Source: JALYXS01 sp051003795
GTDB lineage: Bacteria; Acidobacteriota; Terriglobia; Bryobacterales; Bryobacteraceae
Reading direction: 5' to 3'
NCBI GenBank assembly: GCA_051003795.1
Contig: JBPCKZ010000156.1
Coordinates: 1 to 31,197, forward strand
DNA length: 31,197 nucleotides
A program made the translations under genes and the position numbers. The notes under the pieces are model-generated. The model worked only from the letters and a program-made list of their open reading frames with translations, had not been told where the DNA came from and did no database searches. Shown here one piece after another: positions 24,940-31,197 of the stretch (positions within the stretch are counted from its first letter, which is position 1; the number at the start of each line of letters is the position of its first letter).

Positions 24940-25780
24940 CGGCAGGACGGCAATCGCTCTGCTCGGGGCGGGCGGCAAGATGGGAATGCGGCTCGCGCAC
25001 AATCTGTTGCAGTCTCCTTACGCGCTGCGCTGCGTCGAGATTAGCGAGCGCGGAAGGCAGGCTCTCGCGGCGCGCGGCGTTACGACGGTGCCGCTCGACG
25101 AGGCGCTCGATGGCGCGGATGTAACAATTTTGGCCGTGCCGGACAATCGCATCGGCCGGATTTCCCACGAGGTGGTTCCGACGCTTCGATCGGGCGCCAT
25201 GGTTGTGGTTCTAGACGCGGCGGCGCCGTACGCGGGCGAACTTCCGAAGCGCGAGGATATTTCATATTTCATCACCCACCCCTGCCATCCGCCGGTATTT
25301 AGCGACGAAGTGGAGCCGCTCGCGCAACGCGATTTCTTCGGCGGAGAGCACGCGAAGCAGCACATAGTGTGCGCCCTGATGCAAGGGCCGGAAGACGCCT
25401 ACCCAGTGGGCGAAGGCGTGGCGCGGGCGATCTACAAGCCGGTCATGCGGGCGCACCGTTGCACAATGGAGCAGATGGCGATTCTGGAGCCTGTTCTTTC
25501 GGAGACGGTACTGGCGACGTGCCTGACGGTGATCGGGCAGGCGATGGACGAAGCCGTCGCTCGCGGCGTTCCGGCGGAGGCGGCGCGGGATTTCCTATTG
25601 GGGCATTTGCGGGTGGAACTGGCGATTATCTTCAAGGAGAAACAAGGGGCCGTGTTCTCGGATGGCGCGCTAAAGGCAATCGACGCGGCCATGCCTGCTT
25701 TGTTCCGGCCGGATTGGAAAAAGGTGTTTGAGAAGGATGCGTTGGAGAGGAGTATCCGGCAGATTACGGGGACGAAATGA
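24932..25780 (+). CDS. apnO: 6PGDH-like oxidoreductase, probable D-apionate oxidoisomerase (ApnO)
   Basis: A 282-residue NAD(P)-dependent enzyme. The Rossmann motif GAGGKMG (12-18) is followed by beta strands and VTILAVPDNRIG, and the C-terminal all-helical domain is of the phosphogluconate-dehydrogenase type. FITHPCHPPVFSDE with Cys/His is a distinctive block. In D-apionate breakdown ApnO oxidises and isomerises D-apionate to 3-oxo-isoapionate, the substrate of the kinase encoded just before. The ATG at 24932 has a strong Shine-Dalgarno (GGAGG at 24921-24925) and overlaps the kinase stop by 8 bases; the open frame extends upstream but only as antisense-like sequence. The enzymes that make D-apionate from apiose are not in the window. 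Confidence 0.82.
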   Translation: MSNGRTAIALLGAGGKMGMRLAHNLLQSPYALRCVEISERGRQALAARGVTTVPLDEALDGADVTILAVPDNRIGRISHEVVPTLRSGAMVVVLDAAAPYAGELPKREDISYFITHPCHPPVFSDEVEPLAQRDFFGGEHAKQHIVCALMQGPEDAYPVGEGVARAIYKPVMRAHRCTMEQMAILEPVLSETVLATCLTVIGQAMDEAVARGVPAEAARDFLLGHLRVELAIIFKEKQGAVFSDGALKAIDAAMPALFRPDWKKVFEKDALERSIRQITGTK

Positions 25781-25836
25781 AGCGGCGGCAGTTTGCTCCA
25801 GGCATGCGCGCCGGTTCACTATCGCGGCACCTGTAA
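25777..25836 (+). pseudogene. possible 5' remnant of a Tat-signal gene after apnO
   Basis: Overlapping the apnO stop as ATGA is a 19-codon frame starting MKRRQFAPGMRAG. Its RRQF start looks like the beginning of a twin-arginine signal peptide, yet it stops at 25836 and runs into the 3' end of the convergent gene. It may be what is left of a fourth operon gene lost by deletion, or chance. Weak evidence. Confidence 0.25.
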
Positions 25837-26616
25837 CGGCGCGGCGGCCTCGGCTCCCAATCCGGCGTAGCTTTCCTTCACCTTCACCACTTTAGTCCCG
25901 TTAAACGTCACGAATACAATCTTTCCGGGAGGCCTTCCGAAAATCCAATCTTCCATTTCCAGGCCGTCTTTCGTCTCGCGGACTTTCCGGTCCGGGCGTC
26001 CCAAGGCCAGCAGAACTTGATCGCGGTCCATCCCCTCTTCCGCGCGCTTTTCGTCGATCGCCTTGCGTGTCTCGGGCGATAGCGATTCCGCGTACAATTG
26101 CGTCGCGGAATGCTTCTCGAAATCGAACAGCGGGGCCAGCATTTTCTTGACTTCCGATGCCTTCATCGGCTCGAGCGGCTTGTGAAAGAGCACCTCGATG
26201 TAAGTTCCCGTCGTGCCGGCGGCGGTGTTGTTGGACACCGGATTGGTCCGATTGCCCATGCCTACTTCGACGTGGTCGTACCAGTGCCCCCCCTTCTTCA
26301 AGCCGCCGTTGATTTCGAGCAAAATCTTCTCGTCTTCGATGGTTACTTTCGTAATCTGCACCAAGTCGCCGACGCGGGCGGCCGGCCCGAAATCGCGGCC
26401 AATCTCGGCCCAATGTTTCTGGTCGTACTTTCCGGTGGATTCAAACTCGAGCGGCTTCTTGGACCGCGGCAGAAAGTCTTTAACCGTCGCGTACTCCGCG
26501 GTCAAGCCGCGAATCAACTCGACGCGGTCGTCGTAAGTCAACTTATCGGCGGTCAGCGGGATCGCAAGCGCGGTCGCAGCTGACACGGCGAGAGTAACCG
26601 AGGTAAGCCGTCTCAT
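25819..26616 (-). CDS. secreted protein with BamE/SmpA-like C-terminal motif
   Basis: A 265-residue exported protein. The start MRRLTSVTLAVSAATALAIP is a Sec signal peptide; this ATG overlaps the stop of the upstream CPBP gene as ATGA, and the frame's further upstream extension is antisense-like. The middle contains KLTYDDRVELIRGLTAEYAT and many beta-strand-like segments (GDLVQITKVTIEDEKILLEI). The C-terminus has GMDRDQVLLALGRPDRKVR and KIVFVTFNGTKVVKVKE, resembling the SmpA/OmlA (BamE-like) motif. It is probably periplasmic. A precise function cannot be assigned. Confidence 0.78.
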   Translation of the reverse strand: MRRLTSVTLAVSAATALAIPLTADKLTYDDRVELIRGLTAEYATVKDFLPRSKKPLEFESTGKYDQKHWAEIGRDFGPAARVGDLVQITKVTIEDEKILLEINGGLKKGGHWYDHVEVGMGNRTNPVSNNTAAGTTGTYIEVLFHKPLEPMKASEVKKMLAPLFDFEKHSATQLYAESLSPETRKAIDEKRAEEGMDRDQVLLALGRPDRKVRETKDGLEMEDWIFGRPPGKIVFVTFNGTKVVKVKESYAGLGAEAAAPLQVPR

Positions 26617-27473
26617 AACATGCGTTCGCCAGCTTCGTCCGGAGCTTCGTCCAGCAAGTATGTTTGCTGCCGCCGGACGGGTAGCTTCCAAATCAAGGCC
26701 AATAGAACAACCAGAACAATCGAAGTCAGGATGCCGGCTTCCGGTCCATACGCGCCGCCGCTCCAAAGCGGACCGGCCTTCCACGCCATCCGATAGCTCG
26801 TAACTCCCATTGTAATCCCGCTCAGGTCGGCGCCAAGCAGGGGAAGCGCCACGTTCCAGCCAAGGTGGAGACCCATGGGGAGCCATAAATCGTGGCTGCG
26901 CAGGAAAGCGCATCCAAACAGAATTCCGAATCCGGCGGTATTGACGATGCCCAACGGCGTGGCGTTCGGATTCCCGGAATGCAGCAGGCCGAACACGATT
27001 CCGACCGGGAGAATGGTTGCAAACGGGCCGAAATCCCGGAGCAACACCTGGAACGCGAAGCCGTGGAACAGCATTTCTTCCCCGGCCGCGCCGCACAACA
27101 ACAACAAGGGAACAAAGAGCAAGGCGCGCCAGCCCGCGCCGGCTTCGTGAGCGGCTTCGAAGCGCGCGGCGCGAAACAGCAACGGGCCAAGCAGAACCAC
27201 GCAGGCGGAGGCCGCGCCCACCGTGGCGCCCAGGGTCAGGTTGCGCGCCGCCGCGCCATTCCAAGGCACCCCAATTTGGGTCAGGCCTCGATCCTCGTAT
27301 ATTTTCATGCACAAGGTATTGCAAAGCGCGGCAGCGAGAAAGCCGCTGACCGTGAGGCCGACCAGATAGCCGCCAATCCAAGACAGAATCGGGCCGAGCA
27401 GATAGACCGCCGCAATGTACAACAGAATGTAGATTCCGGTTTGCAGCGCGGGGCGGAGCGGGTCGCGAGGCAT
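26613..27473 (-). CDS. CPBP-family intramembrane metalloprotease homologue
   Basis: A 286-residue polytopic membrane protein of the CAAX-protease/bacteriocin-processing family. Motif 1 appears as GEEMLFHGFAFQVLLRDFGP, with Glu132 and Glu133; the usual Arg of EExxxR is His137. Motif 2 is FGLLHSGNP (His165) and motif 3 HLGWN (His203, Asn207). The glutamates and two histidines needed for metal are therefore kept. Function in bacteria is mostly peptide processing or immunity to self-made bacteriocins; the substrate here is unknown. It is translationally coupled to the secreted BamE-like protein and lies 9 bases after the GHMP kinase on the same strand. Confidence 0.85.
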   Translation of the reverse strand: MPRDPLRPALQTGIYILLYIAAVYLLGPILSWIGGYLVGLTVSGFLAAALCNTLCMKIYEDRGLTQIGVPWNGAAARNLTLGATVGAASACVVLLGPLLFRAARFEAAHEAGAGWRALLFVPLLLLCGAAGEEMLFHGFAFQVLLRDFGPFATILPVGIVFGLLHSGNPNATPLGIVNTAGFGILFGCAFLRSHDLWLPMGLHLGWNVALPLLGADLSGITMGVTSYRMAWKAGPLWSGGAYGPEAGILTSIVLVVLLALIWKLPVRRQQTYLLDEAPDEAGERML

Positions 27474-27482
27474 GGCCCGAAA

Positions 27483-28457
27483 CTACGTGACTTCCACGCC
27501 TCTTGGCGCGACCCGCGCGTCCAGAACTTTCGCGCCGCCGTTCCGAATCACTTCGGCCACTTTTTCCTTCGCGCCGCGGTCGACCAGGAACAACACGCAA
27601 CCGCCGCCGCCCACCAGATGGTCGATCAGCGGCGTCGTAATGCCCGGCGCGTTCCTCTTGCGGCTGGTCCACTCTTCCCGCAGCAGCCGGGCGACTTCCA
27701 ACCAATCGTGATTCTCCAGCGCGGCGCGCATGCCGCACGCGATAGCCGCGATGTGGTCGAAGTTGCGATGCACCTGCGCGTCGCCATCGATGTGCGCCTT
27801 CATGACCTCCCAATTATTGATGCCGGAGTTGCGCGGAACGCCGGTGTAGGCCAGCACGAAACGCTCATTCAGGTCTTCGGCATCGACGTTCACGCCGTGG
27901 CGCTCGATTCCGGATTCGCGCAGCTCGATAGCGCAGACCCCGCCGTACATGGCCGGATAGTAATCCTGCGCGCCCGTGGGAACGCGGATGATTTGCGCTT
28001 CGATGTTCTGCGAAATTTCCCGGCGCTTTTCCAATGAGTGGCCCCGGTTAGTCAAACGATTGAGCGCGGAAGAGACCGCAACGATCAACGTGGACGAACC
28101 CGCGATGCCCGCGCCGGCGGGAGATTCGGAATCGCTCGAGAGTTCGAGTCCCGTTTCCGGCTTGAAAAATTTTATGAGATGGGCCAGCAGCGGCAAACGG
28201 TATGTTTTGGCGGAGCGCAGCGCATCGAGCGACTCGAACGTTTCCTCCCGTGCCGTGTCGCGCGAGCGCAGCACGATGCGCGCGTCGTCCCGGGTCTCAA
28301 TGGCGCAACTGGCGTAGCGCGTCACGGCGAAATTGACCGTGACGGGGTTGGCGTGAAACAGGTACAGAGGCCAAATATCGAGCGTGCCGCCCGCCATATC
28401 GACGCGGCAAGGCGCTTTGGAGGCGATTCTCAATTGGGTTCGGGAAATTATGAACAT
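27483..28457 (-). CDS. GHMP-family sugar kinase
   Basis: A 324-residue GHMP kinase related to galactokinase and heptose-7-phosphate kinase. The substrate block APCRVDMAGGTLDIWPLYLF opens the protein, the phosphate loop appears as ESPAGAGIAGSSTLIVAVSS, and GGGGCVLFLVDRG is the C-terminal motif 3. The sugar or polyol substrate cannot be read from sequence. The annotated ATG leaves only 12 bases to the divergent deformylase ATG; a TTG at 28433 (LRIASKAPCR) is a possible alternative start. It probably heads a minus-strand operon with the CPBP and BamE-like genes. Confidence 0.85.
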   Translation of the reverse strand: MFIISRTQLRIASKAPCRVDMAGGTLDIWPLYLFHANPVTVNFAVTRYASCAIETRDDARIVLRSRDTAREETFESLDALRSAKTYRLPLLAHLIKFFKPETGLELSSDSESPAGAGIAGSSTLIVAVSSALNRLTNRGHSLEKRREISQNIEAQIIRVPTGAQDYYPAMYGGVCAIELRESGIERHGVNVDAEDLNERFVLAYTGVPRNSGINNWEVMKAHIDGDAQVHRNFDHIAAIACGMRAALENHDWLEVARLLREEWTSRKRNAPGITTPLIDHLVGGGGCVLFLVDRGAKEKVAEVIRNGGAKVLDARVAPRGVEVT

Positions 28458-28469
28458 AGCATAGTAGTT

Positions 28470-28973
28470 ATGGCGATACGGCGAATCTTGCAGCTTGGGG
28501 ATTCGGTTTTGCGCGAAGGTTCACGCCAGGTTTGCGATCTGGCGGAAGCCGGCAAAACCTTCGCGGATCTGCGCGACACGTTACATGAGTTTCGGCGGGT
28601 GCATGGATTCGGACGGGGAATCAGCGCCGTCCAGATGGGCGCGCGGGAACGGGCGATTTACATCGAATTCAGCGGAGTGCCATACTGCATCGCGAATCCG
28701 GTGTTCGAGTTTCAAAGCGAGGAAAAGTTCCGGCTCTGGGACGACTGTTTCTCCTTCCCGTCTCTATTGGTTTATTTGGAACGGTCGGAATCCGTGCGGC
28801 TGCGGTACATCGACGAGCACGGGCGCGTGCAGCGGATCGAAGCGTCCGGACCGCTCTCCGAATTACTGCAGCACGAGATGGATCACCTGGATGGCATTCT
28901 CGCGGTGGATCGCGCGATCGACCGCAACAGCCTGTGCACGCGCGAGGAATTTGAGCGAGTGAAGCGCGATTGA
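28470..28973 (+). CDS. def: peptide deformylase, divergent
   Basis: A 167-residue metalloenzyme that removes formyl from nascent protein N-termini. MAIRRILQLGDSVLREGSRQ is the usual start. Motif 1 is GRGISAVQMG (Gln55; normally GxGxAAxQ), motif 2 is WDDCFSFP (Cys93; normally EGCLS), and motif 3 is QHEMDHLDG (His135, Glu136, His139). The metal ligands and catalytic glutamate are kept, but motif 2 has lost the EG and the Leu, so it belongs to a variant clade and may be a second, non-housekeeping deformylase or act on another formyl/acyl peptide. Confidence 0.88.
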   Translation: MAIRRILQLGDSVLREGSRQVCDLAEAGKTFADLRDTLHEFRRVHGFGRGISAVQMGARERAIYIEFSGVPYCIANPVFEFQSEEKFRLWDDCFSFPSLLVYLERSESVRLRYIDEHGRVQRIEASGPLSELLQHEMDHLDGILAVDRAIDRNSLCTREEFERVKRD

Positions 28974-29008
28974 AGCCTCAAGCGGCGGCGGCGCGTCCAA
29001 TCGGATAG

Positions 29009-29911
29009 ATGCTCCAAACCGTGGCTGTAGGCGCCCGCATGGCTCCCGCGTTCCTGAGGCGATTTTCAAAGGAAGCCGCGCGCCCAATCTCACGGGCTCC
29101 CAACAAGCCAACTCCCGGCCAATGGCCCGACCGCGGGCTGCACGCGGCTTGGCTGGGGCACAGCACCGTGCTGCTGAAAGTGGACGGCGTCACCATCCTC
29201 ACCGATCCGGTGCTCGGTCCGCGCGCCGGGTTGAATGTGGGTCCGGTAACGCTTGGCCTCACGTTGGGAATCAAGCGCCTCGTCGAGCCCGCCCTGCGCA
29301 TCGGCGAACTGCCACGCCGGGATCTCATCTTGCTCTCCCACGCGCACATGGACCACCTCGACATCCCCACGCTGCGCCGTCTGGAAAGCAAATCGACTTC
29401 CGTCGTCACGGCATCCAAAACGAGCGACCTGCTTCGCCCGGAGCGGTTCAAAAGCATCCGGGAGCTTGCCTGGGGCGAGCGCGCGCAAATCGGGCCGCTG
29501 ACCATCCAGGCTTTTGAAGTAAACCATTGGGGCGCGCGGATGCGGACGGATTCGTTTCGCGGATACAACGGGTACATCGTCGAAGCGGGACGCTATCGCA
29601 TTTTATTTGCGGGCGACACCGCGATCACCGCTGCTTTTCGAAGCTTGCGGTCGCAACGGCCGTTCGATCTGGCGATCATGCCGATTGGCGCGTATGACCC
29701 TTGGATCCATTTTCATTGCACGCCCGAACAGGCCTGGAAAATGGGGAACGACGCGGGCGCGGAGATGTTCCTGCCCGTGCACCATCAAACTTTTCAGTTG
29801 AGCCGGGAGCCTTACCTCGAACCGATCGAGAGGTTTTACGAAGCCTCGGGCAGCGCTTCGGACAGAATCGCGCTAGGCGAGATCGGACAGGAATTTCACT
29901 TGGCGGCCTAG
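29009..29911 (+). CDS. metallo-beta-lactamase-fold hydrolase, NAPE-PLD/UlaG-like
   Basis: A 300-residue hydrolase. LLSHAHMDHLD (His111, His113, Asp115, His116) is the metal signature. AAWLGHSTVLLKVDGVTILTDPVLGPRAG, read here as two parts around LGHSTVLL and ILTDPV, together with FEVNHWGAR, FAGDTAIT, MPIGAYDPW and PVHHQTFQL are typical of the N-acyl-phosphatidylethanolamine phospholipase D-like group. Bacterial members are of mostly unknown substrate, presumably phosphodiesters or lactones. No clear signal peptide is seen; an ATG at 29039 is an alternative start. Confidence 0.85.
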   Translation: MLQTVAVGARMAPAFLRRFSKEAARPISRAPNKPTPGQWPDRGLHAAWLGHSTVLLKVDGVTILTDPVLGPRAGLNVGPVTLGLTLGIKRLVEPALRIGELPRRDLILLSHAHMDHLDIPTLRRLESKSTSVVTASKTSDLLRPERFKSIRELAWGERAQIGPLTIQAFEVNHWGARMRTDSFRGYNGYIVEAGRYRILFAGDTAITAAFRSLRSQRPFDLAIMPIGAYDPWIHFHCTPEQAWKMGNDAGAEMFLPVHHQTFQLSREPYLEPIERFYEASGSASDRIALGEIGQEFHLAA

Positions 29912-30042
29912 GTCGGCAGCCCAAAGATCTCGATCAGCATCGCGCCCCGTAACATTTTCGTATTTCCTACATCAATTTTTTCTTCTGGTTTGTCTGCTAA
30001 CCGTTATTGCAGAATCGTTACTGGTAATCCATTTGGCAATCG

Positions 30043-30062
30043 GAACCGGTTGCGACCGGTTC
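30043..30062. repeat. perfect 8-base-stem hairpin
   Basis: GAACCGGT-TGCG-ACCGGTTC forms an 8-base stem with a 4-base loop. No run of T follows on either strand, so it is not a typical rho-independent terminator. It could be an operator, a REP-like element or a weak terminator after the metallo-hydrolase gene. Confidence 0.5.
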
Positions 30063-30148
30063 TCAGTTCACGCCTCCGCTCCGCCGCCATCGAGGCGCGC
30101 ACGCGATGGGAAGGAATGGAAATGAAACGATGAAAAAGATCGAAGCGA

Positions 30149-30472
30149 TCAGGGGAGATCTTCCGTCGAAGGCATTGCCGCGTCTCCAATCAGAACAGGC
30201 AAAACTCGTACTCCAAACCGGAAAGCTGTACTCAACTCCGTCAAAATGTAGGCGTTCGAGTCATCAAGGAGCCGTTTCCCCGAAGCGTCCCTCGCCCAAC
30301 ATCGACCCCCAAGCATTATGAGAACGTCGCAGTTGGTGATGAATCCGGTTATCTCTTTCGCGAAATCCGTCGAGGGCTGAATTGTCGCCACATCCATAAA
30401 GACGTGAGAGGATCCATACGCGCCGACTAGGCGATCATAGATGCGCTGCCGTCTGGCCGAAAAAGGCCAATC
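30149..30472 (-). pseudogene. TIR-domain remnant
   Basis: The minus-strand frame reads RIYDRLVGAYGSSHVFMDVA, TIQPSTDFAKEI, NCDVLIMLGGRCW, YILTELSTAFRFGVRVLPVL and GDAAMPSTEDLP. This is the usual order of a bacterial TIR domain (helix A, betaB with the FMDV motif, betaC with DVLI, the WxxEL-equivalent helix, betaD with PVL). The first strand (normally xxISYRR) is missing: only DWPFSARRQ precedes RIYDRL, after an in-frame TGA at 30473-30475. The frame stops right after EDLP, with no effector-partner domain. TIR domains serve NAD+-cleaving or signalling roles in immune systems such as Thoeris or CBASS; this copy cannot be functional as it stands. Confidence 0.7.
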
Positions 30473-30658
30473 TCAACCAACGATTTTTAGCTCAGCATTT
30501 CCATTATTTGCAGTGCCGATTTCCGCGCTCCTTGTCCGCCGAAGCAGAAACGGGAAGGGAATGTTTTTTGTTTCTTGGCAGAACTTAATAACCTGCCCAA
30601 TGGTAGCCAAAGCTGTCGAACTTTTTGACAATCCGTGCTACCGCCCCCATCGAACAGT

Positions 30659-30907
30659 TTACTGCCCGGTTGCCGACTCGGTTCCATTTGGCGGCCCATC
30701 TTTGTCGGGTTCGCGACGATCGAGATACTCACTTAAAGCTTCGCGGAGCAGAGCGGAAAGTAACTGATTGGGCCTGCCCGCGATCTTTCTCCGCGCCGAC
30801 TCCCGGATCAGGCGCTCATAGATTTCCTGAGGAATCGTAACGGTCAGCTTGCGAAAGTGCCCCTTCTCACCATGAGGCGGATTCGGGTCGATTGATTTCT
30901 GGTCCAT
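30659..30907 (-). CDS. small ribbon-helix-helix-like protein
   Basis: An 82-residue protein. After a polar N-terminus, RKLTVTIPQEIYERLIRESA then AGRPNQLLSALLREALSEYL fits a MetJ/Arc-type ribbon-helix-helix DNA-binding domain, and the last 18 residues are charged and disordered. It starts 6 bases after the antiporter stop on the same strand, so it is likely in the same transcript. It could be a regulator or an orphan antitoxin; no toxin gene follows. Confidence 0.65.
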   Translation of the reverse strand: MDQKSIDPNPPHGEKGHFRKLTVTIPQEIYERLIRESARRKIAGRPNQLLSALLREALSEYLDRREPDKDGPPNGTESATGQ

Positions 30908-30913
30908 GCGAAT

Positions 30914-31197
30914 TCACCCCAGCCGCGCAACCTCCGACACCTCGGCCAAGCGCGACTGTAGTAAAGGCCGGTAGGCGATTTTGATCAATGGCGGCGCTAC
31001 GATCGTGGTTGCGACAGACATAAAAACCACCACGCCGTACGAACTGCGCGTGAGAATTCCAAAGCCCAGTCCGATCTGCGCCACGATCATCCCCACCTCG
31101 CCTCGCGGAACCATGCCCACGCCGATTCGGAACGCCTCGGTTTTCCCCAGTCCCAAAGCGCCGATGCCGCATCCGATGAACTTCGAAATCAGGGCGG
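30914..31197 (-). CDS. CPA2-family cation/proton antiporter, C-terminal part (5' end outside the window)
   Basis: The last 94 codons of a monovalent cation:proton antiporter of the KefB/NapA group. KTEAFRIGVGMVPRGEVGMI is the conserved segment with the RGE motif in a membrane helix; GILTRSSYGVVVFMSVATTI and VAPPLIKIAY form the last helices. The N-terminal membrane domain with the ion-binding Asp and any RCK domain are not visible; the protein ends without an RCK domain at its C-terminus. Confidence 0.85.
   Translation of the reverse strand, partial: ALISKFIGCGIGALGLGKTEAFRIGVGMVPRGEVGMIVAQIGLGFGILTRSSYGVVVFMSVATTIVAPPLIKIAYRPLLQSRLAEVSEVARLG

Larger units (their letters stand above)
29912..30658. 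other. gene-poor stretch with decayed sequence
   Basis: No intact gene is supported in these 747 bases. 29912-30148 holds only a hairpin and an AT-rich patch (about 29955-30005). 30149-30472 holds a broken TIR domain. 30473-30658 shows no recognisable coding sequence on either strand. Composition is less GC-rich than the flanking genes, consistent with remnants of acquired DNA. Confidence 0.6.

Noticed and set aside
26617..27813. Upstream extension of the BamE-like protein frame
   Set aside because: Overlaps two other genes out of frame and is Arg/Gly-rich; the signal peptide begins at 26616.
26892..28037. Plus-strand frame of 381 codons across the CPBP and GHMP kinase genes
   Set aside because: Spans two real minus-strand genes and their boundary; Gln/Ala/Arg-rich shadow.
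30487..30732. Minus-strand frame of 81 codons between the RHH gene and the TIR remnant
   Set aside because: No recognisable motif, odd composition, and it overlaps the RHH gene's 3' end; probably non-coding or decayed.

Overview
The window reads as chromosomal DNA of a soil-type Acidobacteriota, most like the Bryobacterales/Solibacter group. This assignment is inferred from content, not from a marker gene: high GC, two very large TonB-dependent receptors of the Oar-like type with an N-terminal carboxypeptidase-regulatory domain, a Tat-exported sulfatase, a stand-alone methylmalonyl-CoA mutase catalytic subunit, and dense gene packing with many 1-8 base overlaps. No rRNA, tRNA, CRISPR array or complete insertion sequence was seen.

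Left part (1-14.1 kb): a pectin/uronate utilisation locus. A sulfatase runs directly into a LysR regulator that is broken by a frameshift. Convergent to them is a minus-strand operon of a glucuronate-isomerase-like protein and a hexuronate-type MFS transporter. Divergent from this operon, across a short intergenic region with a perfect 19-base palindrome and a candidate sigma-70 promoter, are two TonB-dependent receptors and a signal-peptide-bearing oligogalacturonate lyase (PL22 type). The implied route is receptor uptake of pectin fragments, cleavage by the lyase in the envelope, import by the MFS carrier and isomerisation. Both receptors are interrupted (one frameshift, one in-frame TGA). 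The next gene, an FG-GAP/VCBS protein, is truncated and frameshifted at least twice. Four broken genes therefore lie in this 14 kb.

Middle part (14.1-21.2 kb): two small unknown genes, a SirB1/transglutaminase-like protein with a TPR tail, a winged-HTH protein of the IS630 OrfA type overlapping the end of a methylmalonyl-CoA mutase catalytic subunit, a small membrane protein coupled to the mutase, and another pair of small unknown genes. A minus-strand operon follows: an orphan LolD/MacB-type ABC ATPase, a sigma-54 activator without a receiver domain, and a GT4 glycosyltransferase whose best start is CTG.

Right part (21.2-31.2 kb): a FitA/VapC-type toxin-antitoxin pair behind 12-base-spaced direct repeats; an FmdB-like zinc ribbon; then a tight three-gene unit of RuBisCO-like protein, DUF1537 kinase and 6-phosphogluconate-dehydrogenase-like oxidoreductase, which matches OiaX-OiaK-ApnO of D-apionate catabolism. 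Apiose is a branch sugar of pectin (rhamnogalacturonan II and apiogalacturonan), so the two catabolic loci may serve the same plant polymer. The rest holds a BamE/SmpA-like secreted protein, a CPBP protease homologue, a GHMP kinase, a divergent peptide deformylase, an NAPE-PLD-like metallo-beta-lactamase-fold hydrolase, a decayed TIR domain, a small RHH-like protein and the 3' end of a CPA2 cation/proton antiporter.
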